Shown: piece after piece, positions 27,779 through 36,997 of the stretch
Numbering within the stretch: position 1 is the stretch's first letter
Layout of the letters: each line of letters begins with the position of its first letter
Source of the DNA: Flavobacteriaceae bacterium
GTDB lineage: Bacteria; Bacteroidota; Bacteroidia; Flavobacteriales; Flavobacteriaceae
Direction of reading: 5' to 3'
DNA length: 64,000 bases
Assembly (NCBI GenBank): GCA_031277535.1
Contig: JAITMD010000005.1
Coordinates: 310,001-374,000, forward strand
Notes under the pieces: generated by a model
Told to the model about the DNA's origin: nothing
What the model saw: the letters and a program-made list of their open reading frames with translations, nothing else
Database searches by the model: none
Translations under genes and position numbers: made by a program

Positions 27779-29035
27779 TTAATCATTTTCTAAGTGTAAA
27801 TACCCTGCTTTTTTGATTGTTTCAGATCCTTTATTATCTGTTTTAACATAACGTAAATCATAGTAATAAGTACCTGATGGTAATTTACCATTACCTAATA
27901 CTCCCTTACCAGTAGCTGTACCATTAAATACATTTATACTACCATCTCCATTTGGATCGTAATTATTAGTTTCGAATACCTTAACCCCCCAACGGTTATA
28001 AATTCTAACAGTATTATCTTTATGTAAGTTAATATTCTCAAGAATAAAATAGTCGTTCTTTCCATCTCCATTTGGACTTACTGCATTATATATTTTCACA
28101 GAATCGTCCTCTATAAATTTCTTATCAACTCTTGCTAAAGTAAAAATTCCAAAATCCTTAACATCTACAGGTATACGAACAAGTTTTGCATCCTTTTCAA
28201 TTACTCCTCCTTCATTAACCCATTTCTTTTGTACATCATCCCAACGAACAATACTCAATTTTTCGTCTTTATCTATCAACACTTCTGTAGGAGTAACTTT
28301 TTCATCCCAACTTAAAGCAAGGAGTAAACCATCTTTATTGTTAGCACCAGCTTCTATTAGCCAATATTCTTTATCATCAATAAGCTCAATTTCACTTCTT
28401 TTAACATCATGGGCATGTAATGCTAAAGGATTAGCTTTCACATATTTCCCAGTAAACTTACTATTTTTACTATTTGTATTTCCGAAAAAAGCAGGACGAT
28501 AAATCCCTTGATCACCAATAGGTAAAGTAAGTTCATTATTACCTATACGCTCAACAATTCCTTCCACATGGCTCTTATCACTCACTTCCTCAACACTTCC
28601 TTTTCCTTTATAAGTCAAGGCAAGATCCTTACCATCAACAACTACAATTCCATTTTCAAATCTAGACTTCCCTCCAATTTCAACATCACCTTTTACAGTT
28701 GTACCCTGATTATTAAAAACAACATCATTAATCTCAAACATTCCAGCTCCTTGAACTATTTGCTTCTCTTTTTCTTGGGTAAGAAATAATGTTCCTTCAT
28801 TTTTCTCACTACTCAAAGGTACAGTCAATAATAGCCCATCATTGGTAAAGCTATTTTTTAAGTGCAACTCACCTCCATTCTTTAAACTTGCATCTTTTTT
28901 ATTCTCAAATGGAGAATCAATAAGCACTTGCGTTCCAGGAGAAACATAAACATTCCCTGTATTTACAACTACCTTTTCTTGAGCTGTTGCCCCCCACCCA
29001 AGCAGTAATACTAAAGGTATAAGATTTTTTTTCAT
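27779..29035 (-). CDS. T9SS type B-sorted surface protein, copy 2
   Basis: This is an exported protein of about 418 residues with a signal peptide (LLLGWGATAQ) and a complete type B sorting domain at the C-terminus: 'VSPNGDGKNDYF', 'VRIYNRWGVKVFET', 'KLPSGTYYYDLRYV', 'GYLHLEND'. The body shares the overall plan of the 21673-22947 protein ('VYVSPGT' versus 'MAISPGT', 'LSWDEKVTP' versus 'LSWDERTT'), but identity is lower than for the other two cassette members. I choose the ATG at 29035; an in-frame TTG at 29056 is less likely. It heads cassette copy 2. Confidence 0.88.
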   Translation of the reverse strand: MKKNLIPLVLLLGWGATAQEKVVVNTGNVYVSPGTQVLIDSPFENKKDASLKNGGELHLKNSFTNDGLLLTVPLSSEKNEGTLFLTQEKEKQIVQGAGMFEINDVVFNNQGTTVKGDVEIGGKSRFENGIVVVDGKDLALTYKGKGSVEEVSDKSHVEGIVERIGNNELTLPIGDQGIYRPAFFGNTNSKNSKFTGKYVKANPLALHAHDVKRSEIELIDDKEYWLIEAGANNKDGLLLALSWDEKVTPTEVLIDKDEKLSIVRWDDVQKKWVNEGGVIEKDAKLVRIPVDVKDFGIFTLARVDKKFIEDDSVKIYNAVSPNGDGKNDYFILENINLHKDNTVRIYNRWGVKVFETNNYDPNGDGSINVFNGTATGKGVLGNGKLPSGTYYYDLRYVKTDNKGSETIKKAGYLHLEND

Positions 29036-29541
29036 GCATTTTTTTTTATTTACCAATGAATAAAATATCCATTAGACAATTATTACTTTCCTTTTCCTTT
29101 TTATATATAAACATACTTATAATAGATAGGTCAAATCACCAATATATCTTCGTGAAAAAACACACTCTATCCTTTATATATTTCATTAACAAATTTAAAC
29201 ATAATTTATAATACAATCATAACAATATATAAATTTACGAATAATTAATATTAATAGATACAAAATAAATAATAATACATACTACATATGCAAAAATTTA
29301 AATAATCAATCAAATATTTAATCTTTTATAAAAAACTACAAACAACAAGAAAACCTTAAAAACATAAAAAGAGTGTATTGAAATGTTATTTTTTACTAAA
29401 AAAAAGCAAATAACACCAGTATCCACTCTTATATTCTGATTTAACCTTTATTACTAAATTTTCATCATTTACAGAAAAACATTTATCCTTTATTAATATA
29501 CTAATCAAATAATTACAACTGAAAAATGCTTATAAAATAAA

Positions 29542-29596
29542 TGAATACTAATAAAAAAGACCACCTTTTAAAGGTGGTCTTTTTTATTAGTATTCA
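29542..29596 (-). terminator. Long perfect-palindrome terminator
   Basis: Arms of 27 bases pair without mismatch around a single central base (29569). The core is a GACCACC/GGTGGTC stem flanked by A- and T-runs, so it works as a terminator for the minus-strand lipoprotein gene ending at 29605. The wider gap 29036-29604 is very AT-rich leader sequence of cassette copy 2 with nothing else recognisable. Confidence 0.88.
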
Positions 29597-29604
29597 ATGA
29601 TTAA

Positions 29605-30024
29605 TTAATCAAAATCTAATTCACTTATTTTTAAATCATTTCCTCTTTTAATTAAAGTAAAATCCTCTACGTCACTTTTTCCTCCTTCATATTTTACATC
29701 ATATCGAAATTCATACTCTGTAATTTTTGCTTTTTTATCCTTTTCTACCACTTTCCAGTCTTTTAGTAAAAATTCTCTAATCTTACCATGGCTTTCTGCT
29801 TTCTGTTTTAACTTACTAAACAATTGTTCTTTTGATTCTTTCTTCAAATACTCTGCATCTAAATATTGCTCCAATTGATCATAGCTTCCTTCATTTACAT
29901 AATAATAGTACCATCCAATCAAAGTCTTACCTGCATTCTCATCTCCCAATTCTTTACTCTTTTTAGTAGTATCACACGCTATTACCACCAAGCCTAACAA
30001 TAGACCTATAAAAACCTTTTTCAT
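29605..30024 (-). CDS. Small lipoprotein, NTF2-like/DUF4878-type candidate
   Basis: This 139-residue protein has a lipoprotein signal peptide ending VVIAC (Cys17). The mature part has an N-terminal helix pair ('LIGWYYYYVNEGSYDQLEQYL') and a beta-rich C-terminus ('YEFRYDVKYEGG', 'DFTLIKRGNDLKISEL'). This layout fits small cone-shaped NTF2-like lipoproteins such as DUF4878, but the assignment is only structural resemblance. It stands alone between the perfect terminator and the MsrA pair, 96 bases from its upstream neighbour. Confidence 0.7.
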   Translation of the reverse strand: MKKVFIGLLLGLVVIACDTTKKSKELGDENAGKTLIGWYYYYVNEGSYDQLEQYLDAEYLKKESKEQLFSKLKQKAESHGKIREFLLKDWKVVEKDKKAKITEYEFRYDVKYEGGKSDVEDFTLIKRGNDLKISELDFD

Positions 30025-30120
30025 AACTAAATAGTTTATTAAATTAATTAATCCCTCCTTTTAAAACTATCTAAATTTAAGAAAATTTTTACAAATAAAC
30101 AAATGCTAAACCCTTGAAAA

Positions 30121-30405
30121 CTATACTTTTTTATTCTTATTCCAATAATAAGTGTAAGCCCAAGTCAATGTAAAACTTGGTATAATATCTAATCCTGGAG
30201 AAAGTTCTTCAATTAAATTAATTAATGCCCCTGCCTTTCCTGCATTCCCTGGATACATTTTCAATAAAATATAAGCAGAAATAGGCGCCCATATAATATC
30301 CGATAATTCTCCAAGCCAAGGAATACTATAGCTCATCATTCCTATAAAATCCAATAACAAACTAAACCAAAGCTTCCTGTTTTTTAATTGATTCTCATTC
30401 ATCAC
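30121..30405 (-). CDS. Conserved small membrane protein of unknown function
   Basis: This 94-residue protein has hydrophobic segments at about 12-30 (LWFSLLLDFIGMMSYSIPW), 35-50 ('DIIWAPISAYILLKM') and a C-terminal amphipathic region with 'IEELSPGLDIIPSFTLTW'. Proteins with the order 'D.IGM.SY.IP.LGE.SD.IWAP' are familiar as uncharacterised conserved proteins in flavobacteria. It begins 8 bases after the msrA stop and is probably co-transcribed with it. Confidence 0.75.
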   Translation of the reverse strand: MMNENQLKNRKLWFSLLLDFIGMMSYSIPWLGELSDIIWAPISAYILLKMYPGNAGKAGALINLIEELSPGLDIIPSFTLTWAYTYYWNKNKKV

Positions 30406-30413
30406 TCTATTTA

Positions 30414-30959
30414 TTACTTCAACTTCATCTGATACTTTTCCTTAAATTTATTTAATTTAGGTACAACAACTAATTGACAATATCTATTCTCATCTCCTCT
30501 TAAAGCCACATAATCTTTATGGTAATCTTCTGCAACATAAAATGTAGTAGCCTCACTCAATTGGGTAACAATAGGATCATTATACACCTTTTCACTTTCT
30601 AAAATATCAATATACTCTTTTGCTGCATGCTGTTGTTTCTCATTCACATAAAAAATTTCACTCCTATATTGTGTTCCAATATCTTCTCCCTGTCTATTTA
30701 ATGTTGTAGGATTGTGTGTAGCAAAAAAAATCTCTAACAATTGTTGGTAATTTACTTCTGCAGGATTATAAACAAGCTCCACCGCTTCTGCATGACCCGT
30801 AGTTCCCGTACACACTTCTTCGTAAGTTGGATTTTCAACATGACCTCCTATATAACCTGGCAACACAGATATCACCCCTTTTAAACTCTTAAATATTGCT
30901 TCTGTACACCAAAAACATCCTCCTCCAAAAATGGCACGTTCTTTACTAATCTCTGACAT
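30414..30959 (-). CDS. msrA: Peptide-methionine (S)-S-oxide reductase
   Basis: This 181-residue enzyme reduces the S-epimer of methionine sulfoxide in proteins or free form and protects cells from oxidative damage. The active-site motif GGCFWCTEA is present (Cys15 nucleophile, Cys18), with '[16 protein letters not shown]', 'GHAEAV', 'YNPAEV' and 'QYRS' following in the expected order. No signal peptide is visible, so it should act in the cytoplasm. No MsrB domain is fused. The 94-residue membrane protein gene lies directly downstream. Confidence 0.96.
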   Translation of the reverse strand: MSEISKERAIFGGGCFWCTEAIFKSLKGVISVLPGYIGGHVENPTYEEVCTGTTGHAEAVELVYNPAEVNYQQLLEIFFATHNPTTLNRQGEDIGTQYRSEIFYVNEKQQHAAKEYIDILESEKVYNDPIVTQLSEATTFYVAEDYHKDYVALRGDENRYCQLVVVPKLNKFKEKYQMKLK

Positions 30960-31091
30960 ATTTATTTTATTTATTCTACAACTACTAAGGTATTAAATCT
31001 TGATAGTAAACTCCCTTATCTCTCACATTTTTTCTTTTTTATTTTCAATATACCAAAAACATCGTTACTTTGTACCTTTAAACACACTGTT

Positions 31092-31772
31092 ATGATTAAA
31101 GCTATAAACCTAAAGAAAACTTATGATCAATTGGAAGTTTTAAAAGGGGTTGACCTTCATATCAAAGAAGGAGAAATTATATCTATTGTTGGGGCTTCTG
31201 GAGCTGGAAAAACTACTCTTTTACAAATATTGGGTACTTTAGACAAACCTACAACAGAAAACGATACTTCTCTTTTAATCAATAATACAGATGTCTTAAA
31301 ACTAAAAGATAAAGAACTTTCTAAATTTAGAAACCTAAACTTAGGATTTATCTTTCAATTTCACCAATTACTTCCAGAATTCACTGCTTTGGAAAATGTA
31401 TGTTTACCTGCTTTTATTGCCAATAGAGATCGCAAGCAAACAGAAGAAGAAGCAAAAAAATTATTAGATTACTTAGGCTTATCTCATCGTATTTCACATT
31501 TCCCTTCTGAATTATCTGGAGGAGAACAACAACGTGTAGCTGTAGCCCGAGCCTTAATCAACAAACCAAAAGTAATTTTTGCGGATGAACCTTCTGGAAA
31601 TTTAGATACTGCTTCAGCTGAAAACCTACACCAGTTATTTTTCAAATTAAGAGATGAATTTGGACAAACATTTGTCATTGTTACTCATAATGAAGAATTA
31701 GCCAATATGGCAGACCGCAAGTTAGTGATGAAGGATGGACAAATTCAAAAACAACAAGTTCCTAATTCTTAA
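31092..31772 (+). CDS. lolD: LolD-like ABC transporter ATP-binding protein
   Basis: This 226-residue ATPase has Walker [10 protein letters not shown] (about residues 35-43), signature [10 protein letters not shown] and Walker [13 protein letters not shown], then the H-loop VTHN. The size and '[22 protein letters not shown]' fit the LolD/MacB subfamily. LolD powers release of outer-membrane lipoproteins from the inner membrane. The permease partner (LolC/E) is not in the window, as is common in this phylum. A MerT-HMA gene follows after 9 bases, but a functional link is not obvious. Confidence 0.9.
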   Translation: MIKAINLKKTYDQLEVLKGVDLHIKEGEIISIVGASGAGKTTLLQILGTLDKPTTENDTSLLINNTDVLKLKDKELSKFRNLNLGFIFQFHQLLPEFTALENVCLPAFIANRDRKQTEEEAKKLLDYLGLSHRISHFPSELSGGEQQRVAVARALINKPKVIFADEPSGNLDTASAENLHQLFFKLRDEFGQTFVIVTHNEELANMADRKLVMKDGQIQKQQVPNS

Positions 31773-31781
31773 ACTATTAGT

Positions 31782-32375
31782 ATGAAAAATACAACAAAAT
31801 TAATAGCTACAAGCATCTTTGCAGCAATTGCAGCTTCATTGTGTTGTATCACTCCTTTATTAGTTCTTTTTACTGGTGCAAGTAGTTTAGCAACTACCTT
31901 TACATGGCTTGAGCCTATCAAGCCCTATCTTACAATATTAAGTATTGTTGTATTACTAATTGCTTGGTATCAAAAACTACAACCTCAAAAACAAAAAAAC
32001 TGCAATTGTGACACTTCTAAAAAAGAGCCATTTATCCAAACAAAACTCTTTTTAAGCTTTGTTACTTTATTTACACTTGTTATTGTATCTTTACCTTATA
32101 CAACACCTCTATTTACTTCCAATCCATCAAAGATTAGTTCTACAACAGTTTTAGGACAAACTGTACTATTCACTATTGAAGGAATGACTTGCGAAGCATG
32201 TACAACACACGTCAATAACCAACTTAGTAAGTTAAATGGAGTTATTCAGTATACCACTTCTTTCGATTCAGCTAATTCAATCATACAATTCGATCCAACT
32301 AAAATAAGTACAACAGAAATTCAACAAGCAATCAATACTACAGGCTATACTGTAATTAGCCAAAAACAACAATAA
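31782..32375 (+). CDS. merTP: MerT-type membrane transporter fused to an HMA domain
   Basis: This 197-residue protein combines a MerT-like part with a MerP-like part. The first (about 1-75 plus a helix at about 88-106) has helix 1 'SIFAAIAASLCCITPLLVLF' with the vicinal Cys pair of MerT, and a 'CNC' on the following loop. The C-terminal 70 residues form a heavy-metal-associated domain with 'GMTCEACTTHV'. In MerTP the HMA domain captures Hg(II) and hands it to the MerT cysteines for import. No mercuric reductase or MerR lies nearby, so the metal could be another soft ion. The gene is 1 base from the Cys-rich partner. Confidence 0.9.
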   Translation: MKNTTKLIATSIFAAIAASLCCITPLLVLFTGASSLATTFTWLEPIKPYLTILSIVVLLIAWYQKLQPQKQKNCNCDTSKKEPFIQTKLFLSFVTLFTLVIVSLPYTTPLFTSNPSKISSTTVLGQTVLFTIEGMTCEACTTHVNNQLSKLNGVIQYTTSFDSANSIIQFDPTKISTTEIQQAINTTGYTVISQKQQ

Positions 32376-32376
32376 A

Positions 32377-32589
32377 ATGAATATAATTCTACAATCCACT
32401 CTAACATGTCCTAACTGTAGCTTTAAAAAAACAGAACAAATGCCTACTAATGCCTGTCAGTTTTTTTATGAATGCAGTAATTGTCATACTATTTTAAAAC
32501 CTCATACAGGGGACTGTTGCGTATATTGTAGCTATGGAGATGTAAAATGTCCTCCAATCCAGCAAAACACCCCTTGTTGTAATCAATAA
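32377..32589 (+). CDS. Small Cys-rich GDCC protein of metal-resistance loci
   Basis: This 70-residue protein carries CPNC and CSNC near the N-terminal half, forming a zinc-ribbon-like core, and the diagnostic 'GDCCVYCSYGDVKCPP' followed by 'CC' at the C-terminus. Proteins with GDCCVFCSYG-type sequences are widely encoded next to MerT/MerTP transporters. Their exact role is not settled, but 11 Cys in 70 residues argues for metal binding. It starts 1 base after the merTP stop and is surely co-transcribed. Confidence 0.85.
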   Translation: MNIILQSTLTCPNCSFKKTEQMPTNACQFFYECSNCHTILKPHTGDCCVYCSYGDVKCPPIQQNTPCCNQ

Positions 32590-32659
32590 AACGATTATCT
32601 TTCTTATAATTTGATCAAAAAATTATAACCAATAACTATTACACCAATCATTTATTAAA

Positions 32660-33430
32660 ATGACAGCTACTGAATTAAAAGATTTCTTAGATGAAAAAGT
32701 GATCACTTTCAACAATCCTACTTTCATAACAGACGACCCTATACAAATACCTCACTTATACACTTTAAAAGAAGATATAGAAATAGCAGGATTCTTAAGT
32801 GCTACAATAGCATGGGGAAATCGAAAAATGATTATTAAAAATGCACATCGCATGATGGAATTAATGGGAAATTCTCCTTATGATTTCGTAATGGAGCATC
32901 ACATAGATCAATTAGATTCTTTAGACTCTTTTGTACACAGAACATTCAATGGAGTTGATTTTACCACTTTTATTAAAGGATTAAAACACATCTATACTGT
33001 TTATGGAGGATTAGAACAAGTATTTGCTAATTCCGAAATACCAATGCAAGAGAGAATTTCTAACTTTAAAAAGTTATTCTTCGAAATAGAACATCCTATA
33101 CGTACAGAGAAACATATCTCTGATCCCTTAAAAGGTTCTGCAGCTAAAAGAATAAATATGTACCTCCGTTGGATGGTCCGAAAAGACAATGCAGGAGTAG
33201 ATTTAGGAATCTGGAACACTGTTAATCCTGCTGATTTATCTTGTCCTTTAGATGTACATTCAGGAAATGTTGCGCGCAAATTAGGTATCCTTACACGCAA
33301 ACAAAACGATGCTAAAGCCTTAGTAGAATTAGATACTGTACTTCGAAATATGGACCCTATAGACCCCGCTAAATATGACTTCGCCTTATTTGGATTAGGA
33401 GCTATAGAAAAATTCCTTGATGATAAATAA
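32660..33430 (+). CDS. TIGR02757 family protein (DUF2400)
   Basis: This 256-residue cytosolic protein matches the TIGR02757 family in size and in several blocks. These include 'DPIQIPH', 'IEIAGFLSATIAWGNRK' in the N-terminal third, 'KRINMYLRWMVRKD' and 'LDVHSGNVARKLG' in the second half, and a C-terminal 'DPAKYDFALFGLG'. The helical pattern with 'RWMVR..' and 'DPvDPVRYDFAL'-type end resembles HhH-GPD base-excision folds, but a catalytic role has not been shown. It is a single gene with a shared bidirectional terminator at its end. Confidence 0.88.
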   Translation: MTATELKDFLDEKVITFNNPTFITDDPIQIPHLYTLKEDIEIAGFLSATIAWGNRKMIIKNAHRMMELMGNSPYDFVMEHHIDQLDSLDSFVHRTFNGVDFTTFIKGLKHIYTVYGGLEQVFANSEIPMQERISNFKKLFFEIEHPIRTEKHISDPLKGSAAKRINMYLRWMVRKDNAGVDLGIWNTVNPADLSCPLDVHSGNVARKLGILTRKQNDAKALVELDTVLRNMDPIDPAKYDFALFGLGAIEKFLDDK

Positions 33431-33431
33431 A

Positions 33432-33464
33432 AATAACCCCATTTAGTCTATAAATGGGGTTATT
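33432..33464. terminator. Bidirectional terminator
   Basis: Fourteen-base arms (33432-33445 and 33451-33464) pair perfectly around GTCTA. The element fills the 36-base gap between two convergent genes. Confidence 0.92.
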
Positions 33465-33466
33465 CA

Positions 33467-34387
33467 TTATTCTAAATCCATTGTTTGATAATCCAATGGT
33501 ATTTTATCGTGATAAATTGCTTTGACAATTCCGTCCGAAACACCTATTTTAGGCACATAAATATACTTCGCACCACTCCATTTCATCGCATTCGAATAAA
33601 TCTTTAAAGCAGGAATTATTACATCTGCTCGATCAGGATTTAATCCCAATAACGAAATACGTTCCTCATACGACATGTCCTTCAAACGATTATACTGCTG
33701 ATGCAAATAACTATAAGTAAGAGGTTTATCTTGTGTTTTTCCAGACATCTTAAATATCTTATTGATATTCCCTCCAGACCCAATCACAAGTAAGTCTTCC
33801 AATCCTTTGGTATTCTCTTTAATCCAATTTTCAATATCAACCCAAACATGTTTTGATACCATATCATTTATCAAACGCACTGTTCCATTCTCAAAAGAGC
33901 GTGAGTTTACTTGTTTACCCTTCGAAAAAATAGTAAACTCTGTACTTCCTCCTCCAACATCAATATACATCACATCACTATTTTCTGTTATATACTGTTT
34001 CAAGTCAGACGAAGCTATAATCATTGCCTCCTTCTTTCCATCAATAATGCTGATTTTAATCTTAGATTCTTTATAGATTTCCTCTACCAGTTCTGCTGCA
34101 TTATCCGCTTCACGCATAGCACTGGTTGCACAAGCCATAAAGCGTTCTACCTTATTCACTTTCATCAGCAAATAATACGCTTTCATAGCATCAACCATAC
34201 GACTACGTGCCTCTTTGCTAATCTCGCCTTTAGTAAAAGAATCCTGTCCTAAGCGAATTGGCACGCGTACCAATGAACTCTTGCTAAAAATAGTATCCTT
34301 TCCTTTTTCTTCTATAATATTCATAATCAATAGACGCATCGCATTGGATCCAATATCTATTGCAGCATATTTTTTTATTTTTAGCAT
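33467..34387 (-). CDS. ppx: Ppx/GppA-family exopolyphosphatase
   Basis: This protein of about 306 residues has the actin-like ATPase fold of Ppx/GppA phosphatases: 'AAIDIGSNAMRLLI' at the N-terminus (phosphate 1 loop), 'MACATSAMREADN' (about 95-107), 'YIDVGGGSTEFT' (phosphate 2 loop) and 'VIGSGGNINKI'. It lacks the long C-terminal domain of the E. coli enzyme, which is normal for the short bacterial form. The enzyme splits phosphate from polyphosphate ends, or pppGpp in some members. It starts 7 bases after the ppk stop and is the last gene of the sixA-ppk-ppx operon. The ATG at 34387 is preferred to an upstream TTG. Confidence 0.92.
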   Translation of the reverse strand: MLKIKKYAAIDIGSNAMRLLIMNIIEEKGKDTIFSKSSLVRVPIRLGQDSFTKGEISKEARSRMVDAMKAYYLLMKVNKVERFMACATSAMREADNAAELVEEIYKESKIKISIIDGKKEAMIIASSDLKQYITENSDVMYIDVGGGSTEFTIFSKGKQVNSRSFENGTVRLINDMVSKHVWVDIENWIKENTKGLEDLLVIGSGGNINKIFKMSGKTQDKPLTYSYLHQQYNRLKDMSYEERISLLGLNPDRADVIIPALKIYSNAMKWSGAKYIYVPKIGVSDGIVKAIYHDKIPLDYQTMDLE

Positions 34388-34394
34388 ATACAAT

Positions 34395-36509
34395 CTACTT
34401 TAATTTCTTTTTAAAATACTTATACATCTCACGTTGTGAGTGGAACAAAGGTGCTCCCACCATTCTTCTATACTGATTACTCAAATCACCTGACTGAACT
34501 CTTGTTTTATAGTTCCCTTTCCAACCAATATCAAAAGTTTCTATCAACTCTTGTTTAATAGCCTCATCATAAATTGGACAAGTCACCTCTACACGTTCAT
34601 CCAGATTACGTGTCATAAAATCTGCAGACGAAATATAAACTGCAGGATTATCATTATTACAAAAGATATACACACGTGAATGTTCTAAATAACGATCCAC
34701 AATACTGATTACTTCAATATTTTCACTCATTCCAGGAACTCCAGGAACTAAAGAACAAATACCTCGTATATTCAGTTGTATTTTCACCCCTGCATTACTT
34801 GCTTCATATAAACGATCAATCATTTTAATATCTGATAAACTATTCATTTTTAAACGAATATATGTATTAAGCCCCTTTTTAGCATTGCTTATTTCTCGTT
34901 CGATTAGTTTATTAAATCCTTTACGCGTATAATGTGGCGACACCAACAAATGTTTGTATTTACTCACGCGATAATTAACTTCTAAGAAATCAAATACTTT
35001 TGACACATCTTTCATCACTGCATTATTTGCAGAAAACAAAGTTACATCTGTATATATTTTAGCTGTACTTTCATTAAAGTTCCCTGTAGATACAAATCCA
35101 TAACGACGTACTTTTCTATTCTCCAATCGTTCTATCACACAAATCTTACTGTGTACCTTCAACCCTCTTACTCCAAAAATCAACTGAATTCCCTCTGCTT
35201 GCATCAATTCTGAATAGTAGATATTACTTGCCTCATCAAAACGCGCCTGTAATTCAATCTGGGCTACTACTTTTTTTCCATTCTTCACTGCATTAATCAA
35301 TGAGCTAATAATTTGAGAATTCTTCGCCAAACGATATAATGTGATTTTAATTGATAAAACTTGTGGATCCAAAGCTGCCTCTCTCAAAAACTTCACTAAA
35401 TATGAAAATGATTGGTAAGGGGTGTGCACCATGTAATCTCTTTGCTGCATTTGTTGGATAATACTATCTTCCAAATTAAATTGATGTACAGGTAAAGGCA
35501 AATCTTTAGCATAAATCAAGTCTTTGCGTCCCAAAGTAGGAAAGCCCATATAATCTCTACGATTGTGATATCTCCCTGCCGGAATAATACTATCACTCAA
35601 TTCCAGTTCCACGCTTTTCAACAAAAACTGCAACATCTCTGTATCCATTTCTTTATCGTATACAAAACGAACTATTTCTCCTTCTCTACGATCACGCACA
35701 CCACTTGAAATCTTCTCTACAAACGATTTGTGCAAATCTGTATCGACTCCAAGCTCTGCATCACGTGTTACTTTAATATTATAAGCAGATACTGCTTTGT
35801 AATCAAAAATACTGAAGATATTTTCCAAATTAAATCGAATAACATCATCCAACATAATAATACAGTTCTTTTCTCCATCTTTAGGTAATACTACAAAACG
35901 GTTAAGAATATTTGGAATTTCAATTACTGCATACTTAATATCTTTCGAGCGATTTTTACTCTTTCTATTATGTTTTTTTACCAGCTCTTCATCCAATTCC
36001 AGTTTTACTACCAAGTATCCATGTGTATCTCTCAACAAGGGAAAATTAGCCAAATCACTTAAGATGATTGTTACTAAATCGGGAGAAACTTCATGTAGAA
36101 AGAAATCTTTCACAAACACTTGTTGCTCTTCTGTCAATTCAGTTTCGTTGACCATAAAGATATTCTCAAGTTCTAACTTCTGATCAATCTCTCCCAAAAT
36201 ACGCAAACTCTCTGCTTGTAATTCAATTACACGATCTGTAATCTGAGCCAACAAATCGCGGACTATAACCCCACTTCCCAACTTTCGATTGCTTTCCCCT
36301 GTCATTGTCATGCGTCGTATAGTTGCATAACGCACACGGAAAAACTCGTCTAAATTATTAGAAAAAATCCCCAAAAAACGCAAACGCTCTAATAAGGGTA
36401 CAGTAGCATCACCTGCTTCTTGTAAAACTCGTTCATTAAACGCCAACCAGCTCATTTCGCGATCGACATAATGATATTTAGTATGTGTACTTGGTAAGGT
36501 TGTATTCAT
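34395..36509 (-). CDS. ppk1: Polyphosphate kinase 1
   Basis: This 704-residue enzyme makes inorganic polyphosphate from the terminal phosphate of ATP. The N-terminal domain begins 'YVDREMSWLAFNERVLQEA'. The core holds 'ITLYRLAKNSQIISSLINA', 'QARFDEASNI', 'VHSKICVIER' with the autophosphorylated His, and 'STGNFNESTA'. A second phospholipase D-like half carries 'ISSADFMTRNLDERVEV'. The length is normal. Its start overlaps the sixA stop by one base (TAATG arrangement), and ppx follows, so synthesis and breakdown of polyphosphate are under one transcript. Confidence 0.97.
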   Translation of the reverse strand: MNTTLPSTHTKYHYVDREMSWLAFNERVLQEAGDATVPLLERLRFLGIFSNNLDEFFRVRYATIRRMTMTGESNRKLGSGVIVRDLLAQITDRVIELQAESLRILGEIDQKLELENIFMVNETELTEEQQVFVKDFFLHEVSPDLVTIILSDLANFPLLRDTHGYLVVKLELDEELVKKHNRKSKNRSKDIKYAVIEIPNILNRFVVLPKDGEKNCIIMLDDVIRFNLENIFSIFDYKAVSAYNIKVTRDAELGVDTDLHKSFVEKISSGVRDRREGEIVRFVYDKEMDTEMLQFLLKSVELELSDSIIPAGRYHNRRDYMGFPTLGRKDLIYAKDLPLPVHQFNLEDSIIQQMQQRDYMVHTPYQSFSYLVKFLREAALDPQVLSIKITLYRLAKNSQIISSLINAVKNGKKVVAQIELQARFDEASNIYYSELMQAEGIQLIFGVRGLKVHSKICVIERLENRKVRRYGFVSTGNFNESTAKIYTDVTLFSANNAVMKDVSKVFDFLEVNYRVSKYKHLLVSPHYTRKGFNKLIEREISNAKKGLNTYIRLKMNSLSDIKMIDRLYEASNAGVKIQLNIRGICSLVPGVPGMSENIEVISIVDRYLEHSRVYIFCNNDNPAVYISSADFMTRNLDERVEVTCPIYDEAIKQELIETFDIGWKGNYKTRVQSGDLSNQYRRMVGAPLFHSQREMYKYFKKKLK

Positions 36510-36997
36510 TATCTTTTTAAATCTTTTGGAAATATCTTTATCTCTGTTATTCCTCTTGTAATAGAACTCCAGTCATCTTCCTCAAAGTTAATAATAACTA
36601 CGCCAGAAGTAGGAACTTTTTTATAGAATTTACTTCCAAATTTATTAACAAAAGTAGTTAAAGCTTCATTATGTCCAAAAACAATTAATGTATCATAGTC
36701 ATTGCTACACTTTTTAATCTCTTTTTCCAATTTTTGCAACTCAAATGTATAGAGTTCATCTTTATATAAAATACAATCCAAGTTAATATCCATTGTATGG
36801 CAAAATATCTTTGCTGTTTCTGTTGCGCGCTTAGCCGAACTGGACCATACAATACTTTTTTTAGGGAGATAGTCATATAGTTTAGCCGAAACCAAATTAG
36901 CATCCAATGCTCCTTTACAAGAAATTGGGCGAGAAAAATCATTTGCTATGGTATCCCAGCATGATTTTGCGTGTCGAATGATAATTAACTTTTTCAT
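36509..36997 (-). CDS. sixA: SixA-type phosphohistidine phosphatase
   Basis: This 162-residue member of the histidine phosphatase superfamily has 'IIRHAKSCW' (RHx motif, phosphoacceptor His at residue 8) and the second His in 'VFGHNEAL'. The short length and lack of an insert domain fit SixA, which removes phosphate from phosphohistidine in proteins. It heads the sixA-ppk1-ppx operon and overlaps ppk1 by one base. A role in polyphosphate metabolism or Ppk1 dephosphorylation is an inference from position only. Confidence 0.9.
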   Translation of the reverse strand: MKKLIIIRHAKSCWDTIANDFSRPISCKGALDANLVSAKLYDYLPKKSIVWSSSAKRATETAKIFCHTMDINLDCILYKDELYTFELQKLEKEIKKCSNDYDTLIVFGHNEALTTFVNKFGSKFYKKVPTSGVVIINFEEDDWSSITRGITEIKIFPKDLKR

